From Rhizobium sp. ASV8 (GTDB taxonomy: Bacteria; Pseudomonadota; Alphaproteobacteria; Rhizobiales; Rhizobiaceae): a stretch of 64,000 bases of DNA. Every line of letters starts with the position of its first letter. Position 1 is the stretch's first letter. Of the stretch, positions 8,282 to 18,934 are shown in pieces. The stretch covers positions 23,366 to 87,365 of the forward strand of contig NZ_JAELUG010000010.1 of assembly GCF_016429255.1 (NCBI RefSeq), read 5' to 3'. The notes below the pieces were generated by a model. That model did no database searches. It saw nothing but the letters and a program-made list of their open reading frames with translations, and was not told the DNA's origin. Made by a program: the position numbers and the translations under genes.

Positions 8282-8587
8282 TTAGCGGCGGATCAGCGGG
8301 CAGCCCCGATCGTTGGCGAAAACCACCCGGTCAGGCCCGCGGCGACCGAAACCTTCGACGACCACGCGACGCGGCGTGATGTTGTCGATGCGAGCACGGC
8401 GCAGGCCCATGTCACGCGCCTTCTGAACCGCCAGAACCGGCGAGCACGAACGGCCGCGATAATGATCGTAACGTGCCTGCTGGATGCCCGGATGAAAATC
8501 ATTGGCCGAGGCTGTAACAGCGGTTGCAGAAATGGCGCCGAGCGTGACGAGGGCTGCAATACCTGCCTTGGCGAAAAGATTGGTCAT
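8282..8587 (-). CDS. Small secreted protein, paralogue 2
   Basis: The 101-residue protein has a signal peptide (MTNLFAKAGIAALVTLGAIS, ending near TASA at residue 28). Its mature part shares its plan with the product of 7675-8028: SPVLAVQKARDMGLRRARI, then NITPRRVVVEGFGRRGPD and FANDRGCPLIRR. It lacks the Pro/Tyr-rich linker of the other copy. AGGAGA lies 6 bases before the chosen ATG; a longer frame to 8626 lacks a site. The two genes are tandem on the minus strand about 250 bp apart. Family uncharacterised, probably periplasmic. Confidence 0.78.
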   Translation of the reverse strand: MTNLFAKAGIAALVTLGAISATAVTASANDFHPGIQQARYDHYRGRSCSPVLAVQKARDMGLRRARIDNITPRRVVVEGFGRRGPDRVVFANDRGCPLIRR

Positions 8588-8756
8588 GGGTGTTTCTCCT
8601 TCGAATCCTAGTGCGGATTGTTGCAATCCCGTTATTCGGCTTAAGGCCTTGGGATTGAGAACACGTTAGGTTGGCAAAGCTGAACCGAACGCGAATTGGC
8701 CATTCAGATTGTATTCATGGGGGTTAACAATTGGTTAACAACCGGAATTACAACAG

Positions 8757-9182
8757 TCAGGCCGAGAGATGCAGGACGATCTCGCGCCGATGTGGCCGGT
8801 CGCGGTGCTCGAAAAGATAAATGCCCTGCCAAGTTCCGAGCACGAGGCGACCGTTCATGACGGGAATCCCGATCGACACCTGTGTGAGCGCCGCCTTGAT
8901 ATGGGCGGGCATGTCGTCCGGGCCTTCCGTCGTATGCACGATCCAGCGCATGGACGGATCGGAAGAAGGCGGCACCAGCCGACGAAAGAAGGCATTGAGA
9001 TCAGTCTTCACATCGGGATCGGCATTTTCCTGAATGAGCAGCGAACAGGAGGTGTGGCGTACAAAAACCGTCAAAAGCCCCTCGCCGCCCGCTGCCACAG
9101 TCCGAACGAAGTGCGCAGCCTGATCGGTGAATTCGTAAAGCCCCTGGCCGCGGGTGGCCAGAGTGACGACAGATTGCGGCAT
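8757..9182 (-). CDS. YjbQ/UPF0047 family protein
   Basis: The roughly 141-residue protein belongs to the YjbQ (UPF0047) family, a single-domain trimeric fold annotated in places as a secondary thiamine-phosphate synthase. Visible family signatures are FVRHTSCSLLIQENADPDVK near residue 40 and LVLGTWQGIYLFEHRD near the C-terminus; the His and Gln residues of these two blocks form the putative active site. I choose the ATG at 9182 (MPQSVV), preceded by GGGGAAAG; an in-frame ATG at 9215 is possible. Transcribed alone. Confidence 0.85.
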   Translation of the reverse strand: MPQSVVTLATRGQGLYEFTDQAAHFVRTVAAGGEGLLTVFVRHTSCSLLIQENADPDVKTDLNAFFRRLVPPSSDPSMRWIVHTTEGPDDMPAHIKAALTQVSIGIPVMNGRLVLGTWQGIYLFEHRDRPHRREIVLHLSA

Positions 9183-9267
9183 GGCTTTCCCCAGCATGCG
9201 GATGACGACCCGCATGACCTCGGGCGCAGCAGCCGGATTGTCAAGACCGCCCGACTGGTCGCCTGCG

Positions 9268-9330
9268 GCATCGCCCCGAAAATCGGAATCGATTTTCGCA
9301 AAGCCTGATGCGTAGATTCAAAGACGCTCT
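9268..9330. repeat. Rhizobial mosaic element, copy B (reverse orientation)
   Basis: GGCATCGCCCC-GAAAATCG-GAAT-CGATTTTC is followed by CCTGATGCGTAGATTCAAAG and GCTCT. Read on the minus strand this matches the right half of copy C at 29125-29229 (TTTGAATCTACGCATCAGGC is shared). Its outer edge runs into the TAG stop codon of the DUF1428 gene. Confidence 0.65.
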
Positions 9331-9682
9331 ATGTTTCGACGATGATGTCGAAGCCGCCATAGATCATGCGTCGGCTATCGAAGGGCATGTTCTGCATCTC
9401 GTCCTTGAGGCGCGGATCGGCCATCACCTTTGCCAGGATCTCGTCCCGGCTTTGCCGCGATTCGTAGGTGATCCAGGAGAAAACCACGACCTCGTCATCC
9501 GTCGCTTGCACTGCACGCGGGAAAGACGTCAGTTCGCCATAGGGCACGTCATCGCCTATGGCCTCGACATAGCTGAGCGCGCCATATTCCCTCCAGACCA
9601 TTCCGGCCTTGCGCGCCAGGGTTTTATAGGCCTCGATGTTGTCTTTCGGAACGGCGACGATAAAACCATCTACATAAGCCAT
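9329..9682 (-). CDS. DUF1428 family protein
   Basis: The 117-residue protein matches the DUF1428 family (dimeric alpha-beta barrel related fold) over its whole length: MAYVDGFIVAVPKDN at the N-terminus, the acidic centre EAIGDDVPYGELTSFPRAV, and the closing MPFDSRRMIYGGFDIIVE. GAGGAG lies 8 bases before this ATG; a longer frame exists upstream but does not match the family. No catalytic function has been shown for the family to my knowledge. The stop codon TAG lies in the edge of a mosaic repeat. Confidence 0.87.
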   Translation of the reverse strand: MAYVDGFIVAVPKDNIEAYKTLARKAGMVWREYGALSYVEAIGDDVPYGELTSFPRAVQATDDEVVVFSWITYESRQSRDEILAKVMADPRLKDEMQNMPFDSRRMIYGGFDIIVET

Positions 9683-9826
9683 TTTCCATCTCCTCGGTTC
9701 CACACAATGGCTTTCCAAGGACGCTCGGACAAAGCGATATCCGACATATGACACGAAATTTTTCTGCGTTGGGCGGATCGGCACAGACATAATGGAGCAG
9801 CGCCGTGGCTGCCTGCGGGAGCGCTT

Positions 9827-10219
9827 ATGCAAATTGAATACAGGGACGATCCGAATCCGGGGAACCAAGCCTTAAACGCGCTCTGGGCGCGCGCCTGGAA
9901 TGCATCCGCCCCACGCGACTTCTCCACGATCCTGTCGCGAAGCCTCGCCCATGTCGGCGCATTTTCCGGATCGACACTCGTCGGTTTCGTCAACATCGCC
10001 TGGGATGGCGGCATTCACGCTTTCATTCTCGATACCTGCGTGGATCCAGTCTTTCGAAGACAAGGCATCGCAACCGGCCTGGTCGAAAGGGCGAAGATCC
10101 TGGCGCGCGACCGCGGTGCGGAGTGGCTTCACGTCGACTTCGAACCTCGCCTTACCCATTTCTACCGTCGCATCGGCTTCACACCCACCGAAGCGGGTCT
10201 GATAAGACTGTGCAATTGA
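9827..10219 (+). CDS. GNAT family N-acetyltransferase
   Basis: A 130-residue single-domain acetyltransferase. The acetyl-CoA pyrophosphate loop RRQGIA is at residues 77-82, within DTCVDPVFRRQGIATGLVER, and the C-terminal helix-strand reads HFYRRIGFTPTEAGLIRL. This is typical of small GNATs acting on amines of metabolites or proteins; the substrate cannot be told. GGGAGC lies 4 bases before the ATG. Divergent from the DUF1428 gene and convergent with the LysR gene, only 8 bases apart. Confidence 0.88.
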   Translation: MQIEYRDDPNPGNQALNALWARAWNASAPRDFSTILSRSLAHVGAFSGSTLVGFVNIAWDGGIHAFILDTCVDPVFRRQGIATGLVERAKILARDRGAEWLHVDFEPRLTHFYRRIGFTPTEAGLIRLCN

Positions 10220-10227
10220 CAAGCGCA

Positions 10228-11151
10228 TCAATTCGATGCGCGGGCTTGCGAGAGCAGCCAGTTGCGAAATAGGCTGGCGGACGGATTTTGCAGTGCATTT
10301 GGCGGATAAAGCAGATTGTAGCTCACGGCAGCCGGCTGGGCCTCGACAAAGCAGCGCACCAGCCGGTTCTCGGCGATATCACTTGCGACCAGCGAGCTGC
10401 GAACCAGCGCAAAGCCTTGGCCATTGCGGCACGCCTCAAGCATGTCGGCGAAAGTTGCAAATAGCTGGCCGCTCTCCACTGCCTGCACGATATCGAAGGG
10501 CGGATCCATCTCGCTTCTTTCGCCAATGATCTGCTCATACCAGCGTTGCCAATCCAGTATCGTATGTTGCATGCCGGCATAGCGCAGCAGGGGCGCTGCC
10601 CTTATGGCGTAGCGTTGGGGCAGCTGCCTCGACAGCGCAGGTGAGCTGACCACGAACTCCTCATCCGTCAGCAGTTCCTCATGGATCAGTCCCACCTCGG
10701 CCCGGCCGAGCCAGATCGCCATGTCGAGACCAGCAGGATGAAACTCCGGACGCTGATAGCCAACGGCTATCTTCAACTCGATATCGGGATGTCGCTTGCA
10801 GAAATCCGGCAATCGGGATGCCAGCCATTGGCCAGAAAACTCAGGGGAAACGGAGATCGAGACGCTTCGGACCGAAACGCTTGCGCGCGCCTCATGTAAC
10901 GCTGTCTCCAGTTCGGAAAGCGTCTCGACAATTGCTGGATGCAGGCGTGCCCCTAATGGGGTCAATCTGGCTCCATGTCGGCCTCGATCGAATAGCCGAC
11001 CTCCAATCCACCCTTCCAACTGCGCGAGCTGATGGCTGACGGCGGTCTGCGTCTGACCGACCCGCTCAGCTGCACGGCCAAAGCCGCCGGTTTCGACGAT
11101 GGCGCAAAATGCCTGTAGCACTGATAGAGGTGGTAGCGGCCGCCTTCCCAT
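10228..11151 (-). CDS. LysR-family transcriptional regulator (GcvA-like)
   Basis: About 307 residues. It begins MGRRPLPPLSVLQAFCAIVE and carries the LysR winged helix (GFGRAAERVGQTQTAVSHQL, about residues 24-43), then a periplasmic-binding-like effector domain. The PLPPLSVLQAF opening and overall wording are those of the GcvA subgroup. An in-frame ATG at 11193 would add 14 residues; the shorter start fits the family better. No divergently transcribed target lies directly beside it: the next upstream gene is 310 bp away on the same strand. Confidence 0.85.
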   Translation of the reverse strand: MGRRPLPPLSVLQAFCAIVETGGFGRAAERVGQTQTAVSHQLAQLEGWIGGRLFDRGRHGARLTPLGARLHPAIVETLSELETALHEARASVSVRSVSISVSPEFSGQWLASRLPDFCKRHPDIELKIAVGYQRPEFHPAGLDMAIWLGRAEVGLIHEELLTDEEFVVSSPALSRQLPQRYAIRAAPLLRYAGMQHTILDWQRWYEQIIGERSEMDPPFDIVQAVESGQLFATFADMLEACRNGQGFALVRSSLVASDIAENRLVRCFVEAQPAAVSYNLLYPPNALQNPSASLFRNWLLSQARASN

Positions 11152-11461
11152 GAAAATCCCGCATGTTTGATTGCCGGAAGCTTCATTATACATGCCTAAA
11201 TTTCATAGGCATCTGTCTATTTCGGGAGATCGCGAGGTTCGAGACAGATGAGAATAGATCATGGAAATAGCTGGATACGGTGGCTCTTCGGCAACTTGGC
11301 TCGATTAATCCCCCGGCGCGGTCATATGCGGAAGGCTTCGAGACGAGTGAATGAACGGCGCGACACACTCCAAGCGGCCAGCCTTCATTTGCTTCGGGAT
11401 GTCGGTAACAGCGATGACAAGGCAGATCGACTGAGGTAGCAGAGACCGCCCCAGTTGCTCG

Positions 11462-12193
11462 TCAGCCTCGATATTGTCGTGCTCCAGCATTTCCAGCAGC
11501 TGGAAGATCAAATCGCGACGCCGAAGGACTGAGAACCCCTCGCCTGGTCTGCAGCGACCAGACGGAAGCAAGCTCATCCGCAAGCGAATCAATCAGGCGT
11601 GGCACATCGCGGCTTGCAGAAGCATGCAAGGCTTCGGCCACGATCAACACGGATCGCGTCTTCTGATAGACTGCGGAAAGGCCACTTTGCCGGTTCGTCC
11701 AGCGCCGGGCATGCGCTTGTCCGGCAGTATCGGCGAAGATGACCTCGCGGGGTTCCGGGTGCTCCGTCTCGCCGGAAAAGGTCAAATAGGACTCGCTGCC
11801 ATGCGCGTGGCACACCTCAAGGTCGCCGGAGACCTTTTCAAGGTCGAAAACAGCCACCGGAATGGCGAATGCAATGGAGATGGCGTTGCAGAGATCGACG
11901 AGCGGATGCAACTGCGGCAACGATCCTTCCTGACGAAAACGACGCAGCAAAGCCTCGGAAGCGCAGCGATATTGCGTGGGCTTCATCCCCATTTTCGAAA
12001 AAGCACGCCGCCAGGCCTGAATTTCCGGCATCTCACCCTCAGAGCATCGCGAGAGCCGCTCAGCGGCTGTGGCATGATAAGAAGCGATGCGATCCTCAAC
12101 GCTCGCATCGGCCGTGATGCCTTCAGCGAGCAGCACGCCGGGAACCAGCTCCGGAAACGTGCTCCACATCTCGTTCGAATGACGGAAATACAT
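11462..12193 (-). CDS. B3/B4 domain protein (COG3382-like)
   Basis: The 243-residue protein is a free-standing B3/B4 domain, the fold also found in the editing region of phenylalanyl-tRNA synthetase beta subunits. Visible marks are AWRRAFSKMGMKPTQYRCAS (about 75-94), the DLCNAISIAFAIPVAVFDLE segment, and GEVIFAD-like PREVIFADTAGQAHARRW. Such proteins are thought to deacylate or bind misacylated aminoacyl-tRNA or related compounds; this is inference. GAAGGAGAGG lies 2 bases before the chosen ATG. It follows the AraC gene by 81 bases on the same strand and probably forms an operon with it. Confidence 0.75.
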   Translation of the reverse strand: MYFRHSNEMWSTFPELVPGVLLAEGITADASVEDRIASYHATAAERLSRCSEGEMPEIQAWRRAFSKMGMKPTQYRCASEALLRRFRQEGSLPQLHPLVDLCNAISIAFAIPVAVFDLEKVSGDLEVCHAHGSESYLTFSGETEHPEPREVIFADTAGQAHARRWTNRQSGLSAVYQKTRSVLIVAEALHASASRDVPRLIDSLADELASVWSLQTRRGVLSPSASRFDLPAAGNAGARQYRG

Positions 12194-12274
12194 GACCTCT
12201 CCTTCTGCAGTCTCGATTGGCGCCGCAGAAAACCCCGTCACCATCGCGCGGTCTTGAATGAAATTGCAGATGCG

Positions 12275-13087
12275 TCAGCAGGCTGCCGCATAGGCGCCCG
12301 GTGAGAGGCCGAAGTTGCGCACGAAGAGCCGCGTCATGTGGCTTTGATCGGCAAAGCCACAGGCAAAGGCCGCTTCCGCCAACGGCGTACCAACCGCGAT
12401 CAACCGTCGCGCCTCGTGGATACGACGTTGCAGCAGATAAGCGTGCGGCGTGAGGCCGGTCGCCTTACTGAAGGCGCGCAGGAACTGGAAATGGCTGAGC
12501 CCGCAGACATCGGCGAGCTCGGCAAGCGTGAACGGCGCGGCAGGATCGTCGTCAATCAATTGGCGGGCGCGACTGATGGCTGCGGGAATGGCGACGTCGC
12601 GCGAACCCGGCCTCCCCTCGCTCATTACCTCAGCAATGAGCGACAGCAGCAATCCGTCCCGCAACAAGCTATCCTGCGGTGCCGATTTGCCGATCAGGAG
12701 CGGAAACAACGCCCTGAACTTCATAACCAATTCGGTGTTGCGAATGACGGGAGAGGGAAACTCGAGCTCGCCCATCCTTCCCTCGCCTATATCGCGCAGG
12801 AGCTCGGCAATGACGCGCGGCTCGAAGTAGAGCATCGACCAAGCCCTGCTGTCGCCAACAGGCATGCCGTCATGCACCTCGTTTGGATTGACGCTGATGA
12901 TATCGCCGGCCTCTGCCCGCACCATGCCTCGCCCGCTAAGCGACGCCTGGGCACCGGCCTCGATGAGGCCTATGCCAAACTGATCATGCGTATGCTTGGG
13001 AAAGCTATGACCCGTTTCCGCCCTGACGGCCTCGACGCCGACAAGTGGAGTGCGGAATATCCTGAATTGGACGGATCTCATCCGCAT
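12275..13087 (-). CDS. AraC-family transcriptional regulator
   Basis: A 270-residue regulator with an N-terminal cupin-like sensing half (TGHSFPKHTHDQFGIGLIEA near residue 25, containing the His pair of the cupin) and a C-terminal AraC DNA-binding domain of two HTH motifs (LAELADVCGLSHFQFLRAF about 195-213, and AEAAFACGFADQSHMTRLF near 240). GAGGAAGCG precedes the ATG. It lies upstream of the B3/B4 gene on the same strand; AraC/B3-B4 or AraC/exporter pairs suggest control of amino-acid-analogue handling, which is inference. Confidence 0.88.
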   Translation of the reverse strand: MRMRSVQFRIFRTPLVGVEAVRAETGHSFPKHTHDQFGIGLIEAGAQASLSGRGMVRAEAGDIISVNPNEVHDGMPVGDSRAWSMLYFEPRVIAELLRDIGEGRMGELEFPSPVIRNTELVMKFRALFPLLIGKSAPQDSLLRDGLLLSLIAEVMSEGRPGSRDVAIPAAISRARQLIDDDPAAPFTLAELADVCGLSHFQFLRAFSKATGLTPHAYLLQRRIHEARRLIAVGTPLAEAAFACGFADQSHMTRLFVRNFGLSPGAYAAAC

Positions 13088-13188
13088 CGCTTCCTCAACG
13101 AGACAACATCCCTACTCGAGGATGCACGCAAAGCTTAGCGTGGTGACCTTATTGCTGGCAATCTCGATCCTGCGCAGCACGGGCCGCA

Positions 13189-14169
13189 TTATCGCTCCGA
13201 TACTCCCGGCTCATCGTCCTGTGCCGTCGCCAATGCCGCCTGGGTATTGCCGGCAACCGCCGTCGGCAACGGCGTGCCACGTTTGCGCTCGCGCGCCAGC
13301 GTCAGCAACCCGGAGAAAATGATGAGGACGATGCCGAAAGCCATGGGCATATCGATACTGTCATTGAACAGCAGATAGCCGAAGATAATCGCCCAGAGCA
13401 TTTGGCTATATTGCGGCGGGGCCACCAGATTTGCCGGAGCCATATGGGCAGCGCTCATCAACAGCACGTTTCCAAGCGCCCCCAGCAGGCCGTAGCTCGC
13501 CAGAAAGATCCATTGCGTCGCAGTCGGCGGCGTGACCTCCGAAATCATCAGGAAGCCGCTGACAATAAGCGTGCCGAAGAGGCCAGCGCCATAGAGCGAA
13601 ATGCGCTTTTCCTTCGAACCAAGCGCGCGGTTGATGACGATCGAAATTGCAGCGGCAAGGCCGCCAACCGCCGCGCAGAAATGGCCGACAGAGAGTTCGC
13701 GAAAGCCGGGACGCAAAACGATCAGCACGCCGACGAAACCGAGAATGACCGCTGTCCAGCGCTGCCAACGCACATCCTCCTTGAGAAAGATCACCGAGAG
13801 GATCGTCACGAAAGACGGCAGCAGGAACAGTAGCGAAAAGGCTTCCGCCATCGGCAGCTTGGTGAAGGCGATGACGGAGCAGATCGCTCCGATCGCGCCG
13901 CAAATGAAGCGCAGCAGCCACATGGGTCGGTTCGACGTCTTCACCATGTCGAGCCAGGCATCCTCCCGCCTCTTCAGGAAGGGCACCGCCGCAAAGCCGA
14001 ACAACGCTCCGATGAAGGCAACCTGGTAGGAGGGAACCACGCCATGCAGAATCTTGATCGAGGCATCGCTGAAGGCAAACACGGCATAGGCCGAGAATGC
14101 CACGAGAACACCACGCAAAGCGGAGCGGCCAGCGGCCGCGGAACTGGAATCGGCTGTAATCGAGGACAT
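13189..14169 (-). CDS. EamA/DMT-family transporter
   Basis: A 326-residue inner-membrane protein with about ten hydrophobic segments arranged as two EamA repeats (about residues 18-155 and 165-300), the first opening with GVLVAFSAYAVFAFSDASIK. DMT members of this type export amino acids, nucleobases or drugs; the substrate is not readable. The charged C-terminal tail after residue 300 is cytoplasmic. Same strand as the AraC gene, 101 bases upstream of it; co-regulation is possible. Confidence 0.87.
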   Translation of the reverse strand: MSSITADSSSAAAGRSALRGVLVAFSAYAVFAFSDASIKILHGVVPSYQVAFIGALFGFAAVPFLKRREDAWLDMVKTSNRPMWLLRFICGAIGAICSVIAFTKLPMAEAFSLLFLLPSFVTILSVIFLKEDVRWQRWTAVILGFVGVLIVLRPGFRELSVGHFCAAVGGLAAAISIVINRALGSKEKRISLYGAGLFGTLIVSGFLMISEVTPPTATQWIFLASYGLLGALGNVLLMSAAHMAPANLVAPPQYSQMLWAIIFGYLLFNDSIDMPMAFGIVLIIFSGLLTLARERKRGTPLPTAVAGNTQAALATAQDDEPGVSER

Positions 14170-14297
14170 CGGAATCTTGAGAATGTGCGATGGGAGGACA
14201 CTGAATCAGTGAGATGCAGGCAATTGTATGATGAAACGATCCGAATTTCGATTGGGGCTAACAATAAACTATTGTTTCAGCGGGCGAACATTCGGCG

Positions 14298-15743
14298 TCA
14301 GTTTCCAACGAAGCCCAATTTGTCCAGCTGGCTAGGGGAAACATGTCCTCTGACCGTATAGGAAAAGGCCGTGACCTTCAGGGCATCGCTATCCACTTCG
14401 CAAGTGAATGCCACTCTCTGCCAGCCGTTGGGGGTCTGCACGGCGACGCCATCGCCAAAGAGACTGGCATCAGAAACCATCGCTGGCGAGAGCGCGGAGT
14501 TTACGTAGCCGACCGCCCGCAAATCGGCGCGGTATTGGAGCTTTTCCTCGGAGTTGCAAAGATACGCCACTCGCTGACGTCGCGACAGCTTCTTCCAAGC
14601 GTCGTATTCGCTCTTCGATAATCTTGCCATCTCGGCACCTGAATAGAGCTTCTTGGCCTGGATGGCCCTTTTCGGCGCAAGTGATTTAGGCGGTTGCGGC
14701 TCGGTGACCAACGCCATGCCGCCCGCCGAACCGCCTTGATTGCTCGAAGCAGATTGACTCTGAGAGCTTTGCGGTGCTGGCGACGGCTTTACTGCCGGAA
14801 CAGCGATCTGCGGTGCGATTGCCTGATCCTTGGGCGGCTCGGCGGCAGATTGCTGCGGATCGGCTGTGGGCGCCTGTGCCGTCTGTAGCGCCTGCGGATT
14901 ATTCTGATCGGTCGACGGTGCCTGTGGTTGCTGCACCTGCGAATCCGAGGGCTCATTAGTCGTCAGGACATCCGGCGCCGAGGAGGAAGTTTTGGCCGTG
15001 GCGTCGCTTGCGGGCGGCGTAGCCGCATTCTCTTGCTGATCTTTGGCATCGGCCTGCTGTTGCGCCGCCTGCGCCTGCTTTGCCGCCTGCGCTTCGGCCT
15101 GGGCTTGCGCGGCAGCGGCTGCCTGCGCTTCAGCCTGTTGTTCGGCCGCCGCATCGTTCGGTGGCGTTGGCGGCGTATCGGTCGATTGAGCCTCGGCCTG
15201 CTGCGTGGTCGTCGCGTCTTTCTGATCGCCCTTCATATCTGGAAGAGGCGTTTCCGTCGCAGAAGGCTGCTGCCCGGCCTTCTCAACAGGTTTATCGGCA
15301 CTGGCGTCATCGGCCTTGGGAGCGGGCTTCTCCGCCTGTTCGTCAGGCTTATCGGCCTTGGCCTCAGCCGATTTGGCCGCAGGCTTTTCTGCCGCCTCCT
15401 TGCCCTTCGGATCGGCTTGTTTTGGCGGCTGCTCGTCCGATTTCTTTCCCTCAGGCTGCTGCGGTTCGTCCTTGTTTTCTGCCGTCTGCTGGGCCGGCTT
15501 CTCGTCAGGTTTTTGCGTAGGCTTGGGGGGCTGATCCGGCTTCTCGTTCGCCTTCGTCGCGACTTCCTGCTTTTCCTCTTGCTGGGGAACGAGCTCTACA
15601 TTGACGCTATCTTCGGACTTTGCCTGAGGTGGCGCCGGCAGCAGCGGCAACAGGAAAATCGCGACAAACAGGACGTGCAGGACGATCGACAGGACAAAGC
15701 CCGGCCGCATCTCCTTATCCCGTTTTTCCGCAACCTTCTCCAT
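14298..15743 (-). CDS. TolA-like membrane-anchored protein with C-terminal DUF930 domain
   Basis: A 481-residue protein: short cytoplasmic start, one membrane anchor (about residues 15-36), a roughly 310-residue low-complexity linker rich in Pro, Ala, Lys, Glu and Gln, and a C-terminal DUF930 domain (about 370-481, containing LSRRQRVAYLCNSEEKLQYR and GWQRVAFTCEVD). The build resembles TolA and TonB, which bridge the periplasm, so a role in envelope linkage is inferred. Two Cys in the DUF930 domain could pair. The GC-rich repetitive linker also creates long false frames on the other strand. Confidence 0.82.
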   Translation of the reverse strand: MEKVAEKRDKEMRPGFVLSIVLHVLFVAIFLLPLLPAPPQAKSEDSVNVELVPQQEEKQEVATKANEKPDQPPKPTQKPDEKPAQQTAENKDEPQQPEGKKSDEQPPKQADPKGKEAAEKPAAKSAEAKADKPDEQAEKPAPKADDASADKPVEKAGQQPSATETPLPDMKGDQKDATTTQQAEAQSTDTPPTPPNDAAAEQQAEAQAAAAAQAQAEAQAAKQAQAAQQQADAKDQQENAATPPASDATAKTSSSAPDVLTTNEPSDSQVQQPQAPSTDQNNPQALQTAQAPTADPQQSAAEPPKDQAIAPQIAVPAVKPSPAPQSSQSQSASSNQGGSAGGMALVTEPQPPKSLAPKRAIQAKKLYSGAEMARLSKSEYDAWKKLSRRQRVAYLCNSEEKLQYRADLRAVGYVNSALSPAMVSDASLFGDGVAVQTPNGWQRVAFTCEVDSDALKVTAFSYTVRGHVSPSQLDKLGFVGN

Positions 15744-15978
15744 CGTTCAGCAGATGGCTCGCGCGGTAAAAGCAATCAAGAGAACATGGCGCATCGATTC
15801 ATTCGATCCCTAATGGCAGACAGATCAGCAGACTTTCAGATCGCTGACATATGGTATCCGACAACACGCCGCGAAAGGGCCATCGTCGAAATCGAACTTG
15901 TCAGGCCTCGGCACGATCCGCAATGCCGCAAAAACAAACCTGCGTGATCTTACGATACGAAAACGAGCGCATCCACGG

Positions 15979-16779
15979 TTAGAAGAATTCGTCCAGCAAC
16001 TGATAGTAGGCCATCTTTTCCGCCTGCGGCTCAAAATCGCCGTAGACCTTCAGAAACTCTGTCAGCAGATCTTTCCCGAAGTCTTCTTGGATACTGCGGC
16101 AAGCCAGCGCAATATCCTGGTGGCGATCAGCGATGCCGAGGCGCCCGCAATCGATGTAGCCGCTGAACTTGCCGCCATCGGCCATGAAATTCGGCAGGCA
16201 GGCGTCGCCATGGGTAACGACGAAATCCTCTGTTCCCGGCCGACGCTCTTCGAGCTCGCGGAAAAGATCCTGTGCGGATTGCCCCAGCCTCTCCTCGTCG
16301 AAGTCGTCCTCATCAACATGACCGGCAAGCAGATGTGCCTTTGCCTCGACAAGCTTGTGGTCCAAGCGGTGATCGAAGGGGCAGTTCGCGATGTCGAGTG
16401 CGTGCAAGCGCCGCAACGCATACGCCAGAAGATGCACACGCTCGATCGGCGACGTCAGCTCGTCGCTGGCGAGGTCGGAGCCTGGGAGCGCACTCATCAG
16501 CAGCCATTCGCGCTCTTCGTCCCTCTCATGGACGATGACCTGTGGGCAGGCAAGCTTCTGCTCGGCAAGCCAGCGCAGCCTCGCAACCTCTCTCGGCAAT
16601 TCGCCCAGAGGATCGATAAGTTCGGTCTTGAGGTACATGGGCGCACGACCGACCGCCTCCATCCGGAAGACCTGCGCCGACGAGCAGCCGAGCGCATCCT
16701 GCCGCCATTCGTATCCAGCCAGCAAATCCCGCAGCCGAGATGGCAAAGATAGTTCGAAAGCCTGTGGTTTGCCTGCCAT
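15979..16779 (-). CDS. Aminoglycoside 3'-phosphotransferase, APH(3')-II-like
   Basis: The 266-residue protein has the APH(3') plan and length (about 264). Catalytic blocks are VTHGDACLPNF with H190, G191, D192 and N197, the metal-binding Asp in YIDCGRLGIADRHQDIAL (D210), and a likely ATP-binding Lys near residue 51. It ends YYQLLDEFF, the same type of C-terminus as NptII, whose terminal carboxylate contacts the drug. It would phosphorylate the 3'-hydroxyl of kanamycin-type aminoglycosides. GTGAGG precedes the chosen ATG; a longer frame to 16857 would run through the rpoD terminator. A chromosomal, not obviously mobile, copy. Confidence 0.85.
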   Translation of the reverse strand: MAGKPQAFELSLPSRLRDLLAGYEWRQDALGCSSAQVFRMEAVGRAPMYLKTELIDPLGELPREVARLRWLAEQKLACPQVIVHERDEEREWLLMSALPGSDLASDELTSPIERVHLLAYALRRLHALDIANCPFDHRLDHKLVEAKAHLLAGHVDEDDFDEERLGQSAQDLFRELEERRPGTEDFVVTHGDACLPNFMADGGKFSGYIDCGRLGIADRHQDIALACRSIQEDFGKDLLTEFLKVYGDFEPQAEKMAYYQLLDEFF

Positions 16780-16805
16780 GGCCAAAACCTCACTTCGGAT
16801 TTGAT

Positions 16806-16843
16806 TCCAAAAGAAAACCCGGCTCGCTTTCGCAAACCGGGTT
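16806..16843 (-). terminator. Rho-independent terminator of rpoD
   Basis: AACCCGG and CCGGGTT pair around a 14-base loop, and on the minus strand the hairpin is followed by TTCTTTTGG. It lies 33 bases beyond the rpoD stop codon and just before the aminoglycoside phosphotransferase start. Confidence 0.75.
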
Positions 16844-16876
16844 CGATTTCGTGACATTGCCGGCTTGCGGCGGATG

Positions 16877-18934
<2,058 letters not shown>

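Noticed and set aside
11305..11592. 95-codon minus-strand frame overlapping the end of the B3/B4 gene
   Set aside because: No ribosome binding site, mixed composition and overlap with a better-supported gene; at most a decayed fragment.
14928..15947. 339-codon Arg/Leu-rich frame on the plus strand
   Set aside because: Mirror of the low-complexity Pro/Ala/Lys linker of the DUF930 protein; composition artefact.
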